A DNA stretch of 10,000 bases from Desulfarculus sp. (lineage in GTDB: Bacteria; Desulfobacterota; Desulfarculia; Desulfarculales; Desulfarculaceae), in NCBI GenBank assembly GCA_020216805.1, contig JAIWNN010000089.1:1-10000 (forward strand). The letters run 5' to 3'. The notes beneath the pieces were generated by a model. The model was not told the DNA's origin, did not search any database, and worked only from the letters and a program-made list of their open reading frames with translations. Numbering within the stretch: position 1 is the first letter of the stretch; the number at the start of each line of letters is the position of its first letter. The position numbers and the translations under genes were made by a program. This document shows positions 7,673-10,000 of the stretch, piece by piece.

Positions 7673-9421
7673 TTAGAAAAAGTGCGACCAGGCCAGGGCC
7701 GTCAGCCCGGCCAGCCAGAAATTCAGATCCACCAGACCCTCGGAGATGGCCCCAGGCATCAGCCAAGGCCGGGTCAGGAGCACCTGCATCGCCTCCAGGC
7801 CGGCCACCGGCGCCAAGAGCGCCCAAGCCAGGCTGGAGATCGGGGTCAGCAGCGGGGCCAGGATCAGGATCGCGGCCAGGCCCAGGGTCAGATTCAGCAA
7901 CAACCGCCGGGTCTTGGTCTCGCCCAGGAAGAGCGGGATGGTCTCCTTGCCCACGATCAGGTCGCCCTGCACGTCCAGGATGTCGAACAGGGCGCAGCGG
8001 ACGAAGAGCAGCACCAGGGTGAAGGCGAAGGCCAGGGGCGTGGCCCAGGGGTCGAACCGCCCCTCGGCCAGGGCCGGCAACAGGGCCACCATGAAGGCCC
8101 AGGCCAGGGCGGCGGAGAGGGTCTTGGAGCCGGGGATGTCCTTCAGGCGCTCGAAGCCGATGCGCCGCTCCAGGCGGGCCGGGATCACCGGCACCGAATA
8201 GAGCAGGCCCAGCACGCTCATCACCAACACCAGGCCAAAGGGCCAGGGCCCCAGGCGGGCGCAGAGCAACAGCGCGGCCAGGGCCGCGAGCACCCCGGAT
8301 CCGATCAGGAAGAACCGGTGCTTGGCCAGGAACTGGGCCCGGTCGGGCTCGTTGTACTGACCGGCCTCCTTGTCCAGGAAATGATTGAGGATGTGCATGG
8401 CGAAGATGTAGAGGGAGGCCACCCCCAGCAAATCGAACCGGGGTTCCAGGCCCTGGAGCAGGCAGGAGGCCAGGGTCATCCCGGCCGCGCCCAGGCCCAC
8501 CAGGATCTGGCTGCGCACCAGGAAGCGAAAGACCCGGCGCAGCCAGAAGTTCAGCCCTCCCTCGCCCTGGCCGCGGATGGTGTCGATCTCCCGCACCACC
8601 TTTTTGATCATCCAGTTGGGGGTGCTGGCCCCGGCGGTGACCGCCACCGCGCCCAGCCGGGCCAGGGCGGCCCGGTCCAGGTCGGCCTCGCTTTCCACCA
8701 GGAAGGCCGGCTTGCCGCCCTGGGCGGCCAGTTGGGCCAGGCGCTTGGTGTTGCCGCTCTCCAGGCCGCCCACCACCACCACCCCGTCCACTTCCTCCGC
8801 CAGGCGCAGCACCTCGTCCTGGCGGCTGTGGGTGGCCTCGCAGATGGTGTCGTGCACGTCCACCAGGGCGTAGCGGGCCTGCAAGGCGGCCACCACCCGG
8901 GCGAAGAGGTCCTGGCTCTGGGTGGTCTGGGCCACCACCACCACCTGACCCGCCTGCTCCGGCAAATCGGCCACCTCTTCCGGTCGGCTGACCACCACCC
9001 CCTGGCCGGCGGCGTGGCCCATCAGCCCCACCACCTCCGGGTGGTCGGCGTCGCCCACGATGACCACCATCGCTCCCCGCCGGGCGGCCTTGCCGATGAT
9101 GGCCTGCACCTTCACCACCCGGGGGCAGGTGCCGTCCACCACCTTGGCGAAGCCGGCGGCCTCGAGACGGGCCTTGGCCTGGGGCGGCACCCCGTGGGCG
9201 CGGATGATCACCGTGCCGCCGGTCCGCGAACCGGCGGGCGGAATCTCGCGCAGCACCTCGACCCCCTTGGTGCGCAGCAGCTCCAGGACCTGGGGGTTGT
9301 GGATCAGGGGGCCGTAGGTGCACAGCTCGGCCGGGTGCTCATGGGCCTCGGCCAAAGCCAGCTCCATGGCCCGGCGCACCCCCATGCAGAATCCCGCGGT
9401 GCGGGCCAGACGCACCCTCAT
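7673..9421 (-). CDS. ispH: IspH-UbiA fusion: HMBPP reductase joined to a membrane prenyltransferase
   Basis: A single 582-residue chain carries two complete domains. Residues 1-284 are IspH, the [4Fe-4S] enzyme that reduces HMBPP to IPP and DMAPP in the last MEP-pathway step. The cluster cysteines C12 (GFCMGV), C99 (DGTCP) and C194 (DTICEATHSRQ) are present. So are substrate residues H41, H76, H127, E129, T166/T167, S222 and N224 (ESGN) and S266 (TAGASTP). Residues 296-582 are a UbiA-superfamily prenyltransferase with about eight or nine membrane helices. The first Mg-diphosphate motif is N346-HFL-D350 with YNEPDR at 356-361, and the second is D480, D483 and D487 (FDILDVQGD), followed by GKETIPLFLG. 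The linker is only about a dozen residues. ATG at 9421 has GGAGG 4 bases upstream and overlaps the preceding dus stop (ATGA), which suggests translational coupling. The prenyl acceptor is unknown: the usual RPxPSG after motif 1 is absent, so UbiA, MenA or heme O synthase labels are not justified. Confidence 0.93.
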   Translation of the reverse strand: MRVRLARTAGFCMGVRRAMELALAEAHEHPAELCTYGPLIHNPQVLELLRTKGVEVLREIPPAGSRTGGTVIIRAHGVPPQAKARLEAAGFAKVVDGTCPRVVKVQAIIGKAARRGAMVVIVGDADHPEVVGLMGHAAGQGVVVSRPEEVADLPEQAGQVVVVAQTTQSQDLFARVVAALQARYALVDVHDTICEATHSRQDEVLRLAEEVDGVVVVGGLESGNTKRLAQLAAQGGKPAFLVESEADLDRAALARLGAVAVTAGASTPNWMIKKVVREIDTIRGQGEGGLNFWLRRVFRFLVRSQILVGLGAAGMTLASCLLQGLEPRFDLLGVASLYIFAMHILNHFLDKEAGQYNEPDRAQFLAKHRFFLIGSGVLAALAALLLCARLGPWPFGLVLVMSVLGLLYSVPVIPARLERRIGFERLKDIPGSKTLSAALAWAFMVALLPALAEGRFDPWATPLAFAFTLVLLFVRCALFDILDVQGDLIVGKETIPLFLGETKTRRLLLNLTLGLAAILILAPLLTPISSLAWALLAPVAGLEAMQVLLTRPWLMPGAISEGLVDLNFWLAGLTALAWSHFF

Positions 9422-9430
9422 GCCGCCTCC
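9418..9430 (-). promoter_or_regulatory. ATGA stop-start overlap with an internal ribosome binding site
   Basis: The end of dus contains GGAGG (9430-9426), then CGGC, then ATGA. The ATG (9421-9419) starts the fusion and the overlapping TGA (9420-9418) ends dus. This layout marks an operon with likely coupled translation and confirms the fusion's start. Confidence 0.8.
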
Positions 9431-10000
9431 CGCTCCAGACGCTCGAAAAGCTCGTCGGCCAGGGCCATCAGCCGCTCCAGATCGGCGGCCATGCCCACCG
9501 CCCGGCGTAAGGAGGGCGCGCCGACTCGACCCTTGGCGTGGTTCATCAGGCATTGGCGGAAGAAATGCACCGCGTGGCGCGGCCCGCCCAGTTCCAGGGC
9601 GATCATGGCGTGCTGCTTGTAGGCTGCCAGGCGCTCGCCGGCCGGGGGCCCGCCCGGCTCCCGTCCGGCCCAGAGGTCGGCCGCCCGGCCAAAGACCCAG
9701 GGGTCGGCCAGGGCCCCGCGGCCGATCATCACCGCGTCGCAGCCGGTGGCCGCCAGCATGGCGTTGGCGCTTTCGGCGTCCTTGGCGTCGCCGTTGCCGA
9801 TCACCGGCAGCGGGCACCAGGACTTCAGCCGGGCGATGGCCCCCCAGTCGGCCCGGCCGGAATAGCCTTGGCGCACGGTGCGGGCGTGCAGGCAGATCGC
9901 CGCCGCCCCGGCCCCGACCAAGCCAGGCACCACCTCCTCGGTGGTGTCGGAGTCGTAGCCCAGGCGCAGCTTGACCGTCACCGGCCGGCCGGCGTTGGCC
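9418..10000 (-). CDS. tRNA-dihydrouridine synthase, DusB-like (partial, N-terminus outside window)
   Basis: This is the C-terminal 193 residues of an FMN-dependent tRNA-dihydrouridine synthase, which reduces uridines in the tRNA D-loop. The frame is open to the window edge, and the residues just before the GTG at 9981 (ANAGRP) continue the family pattern PVTVKLRLG, so that GTG is internal. Visible motifs are VTVKLRLGYD, with the conserved substrate/flavin-contacting lysine, LHARTVRQGYSG (the family HgRT...ysG segment), PVIGNGD and MIGRGALADPW, which form the FMN-phosphate end of the TIM barrel. The remainder is the helical tRNA-binding domain. The catalytic cysteine lies beyond the window. 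The gene heads the visible part of a leftward operon. The wording of the motifs favours DusB over DusA or DusC, but the subfamily cannot be confirmed from this half. Confidence 0.93.
   Translation of the reverse strand, partial: ANAGRPVTVKLRLGYDSDTTEEVVPGLVGAGAAAICLHARTVRQGYSGRADWGAIARLKSWCPLPVIGNGDAKDAESANAMLAATGCDAVMIGRGALADPWVFGRAADLWAGREPGGPPAGERLAAYKQHAMIALELGGPRHAVHFFRQCLMNHAKGRVGAPSLRRAVGMAADLERLMALADELFERLEREAA

Noticed and set aside
7647..9323. 558-codon minus-strand frame inside the fusion gene
   Set aside because: The composition is Gly/Pro/Arg-rich with no motifs, and the real frame is unmistakably IspH-UbiA.
7535..9622. 695-codon plus-strand frame opposite the fusion gene
   Set aside because: The translation is His/Gln/Gly-rich and lies opposite a gene with all its catalytic motifs. 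It is a shadow frame caused by high GC.
7673..9817. Upstream start at 9817 for the fusion gene
   Set aside because: The extra 132 residues are Arg/Gly-rich shadow of the Dus gene. IspH families start at MxVxLAxxAGFCxGV, and a ribosome binding site precedes 9421.
9418..9981. GTG at 9981 as the true start of the Dus gene
   Set aside because: The frame stays open to the window edge, and the preceding residues continue the conserved PVTVK strand. More than half of a Dus barrel would also be missing.

Overview
The window is very GC-rich, gene-dense bacterial chromosome. Housekeeping families (MscS, M20 peptidase, Dus, IspH) and a MEP-pathway isoprenoid enzyme are present, and there is no phage, transposon or CRISPR signal. 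Base composition and protein style suggest a Desulfobacterota (former Deltaproteobacteria) type of genome, but this is an inference and no marker in the window settles it.

Layout. (1) 2-928 (+): an MscS-type mechanosensitive channel. (2) 961-2199 (-): an M20-family zinc peptidase/deacylase with all metal ligands, convergent with the channel. (3) 2200-2365: a divergent intergenic region that is the only AT-rich spot in the window. It holds a promoter candidate for each direction, an inverted repeat over the rightward -10 box, and two mutually exclusive GC hairpins just before the next start codon. (4) 2366-7006 (+): one uninterrupted gene for a 1546-residue protein that I cannot assign to a family. 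It is predicted cytoplasmic and mostly helical. It has a possible degenerate methyltransferase-like fold near the N-terminus, a possible degenerate HD (GlnD-like) helical domain in the second half, and roughly 57-residue repeats at the C-terminus. (5) 7051-10000 (-): a compact three-gene operon transcribed leftward, in the order tRNA-dihydrouridine synthase (its N-terminus lies beyond the window), a single-chain IspH-UbiA fusion, and a nitroreductase-family flavoprotein. The first two genes overlap by ATGA, and the last pair is separated by 16 bases that contain the ribosome binding site.

How the genes relate. The fusion joins the last enzyme of the MEP pathway, which makes IPP and DMAPP, to an integral-membrane prenyltransferase with intact aspartate motifs. 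This physically ties isoprenoid-precursor synthesis to membrane prenylation, plausibly of a quinone or lipid. The two flavin enzymes on either side may simply be co-transcribed. The fusion and the giant orphan protein are the two items most worth following up.
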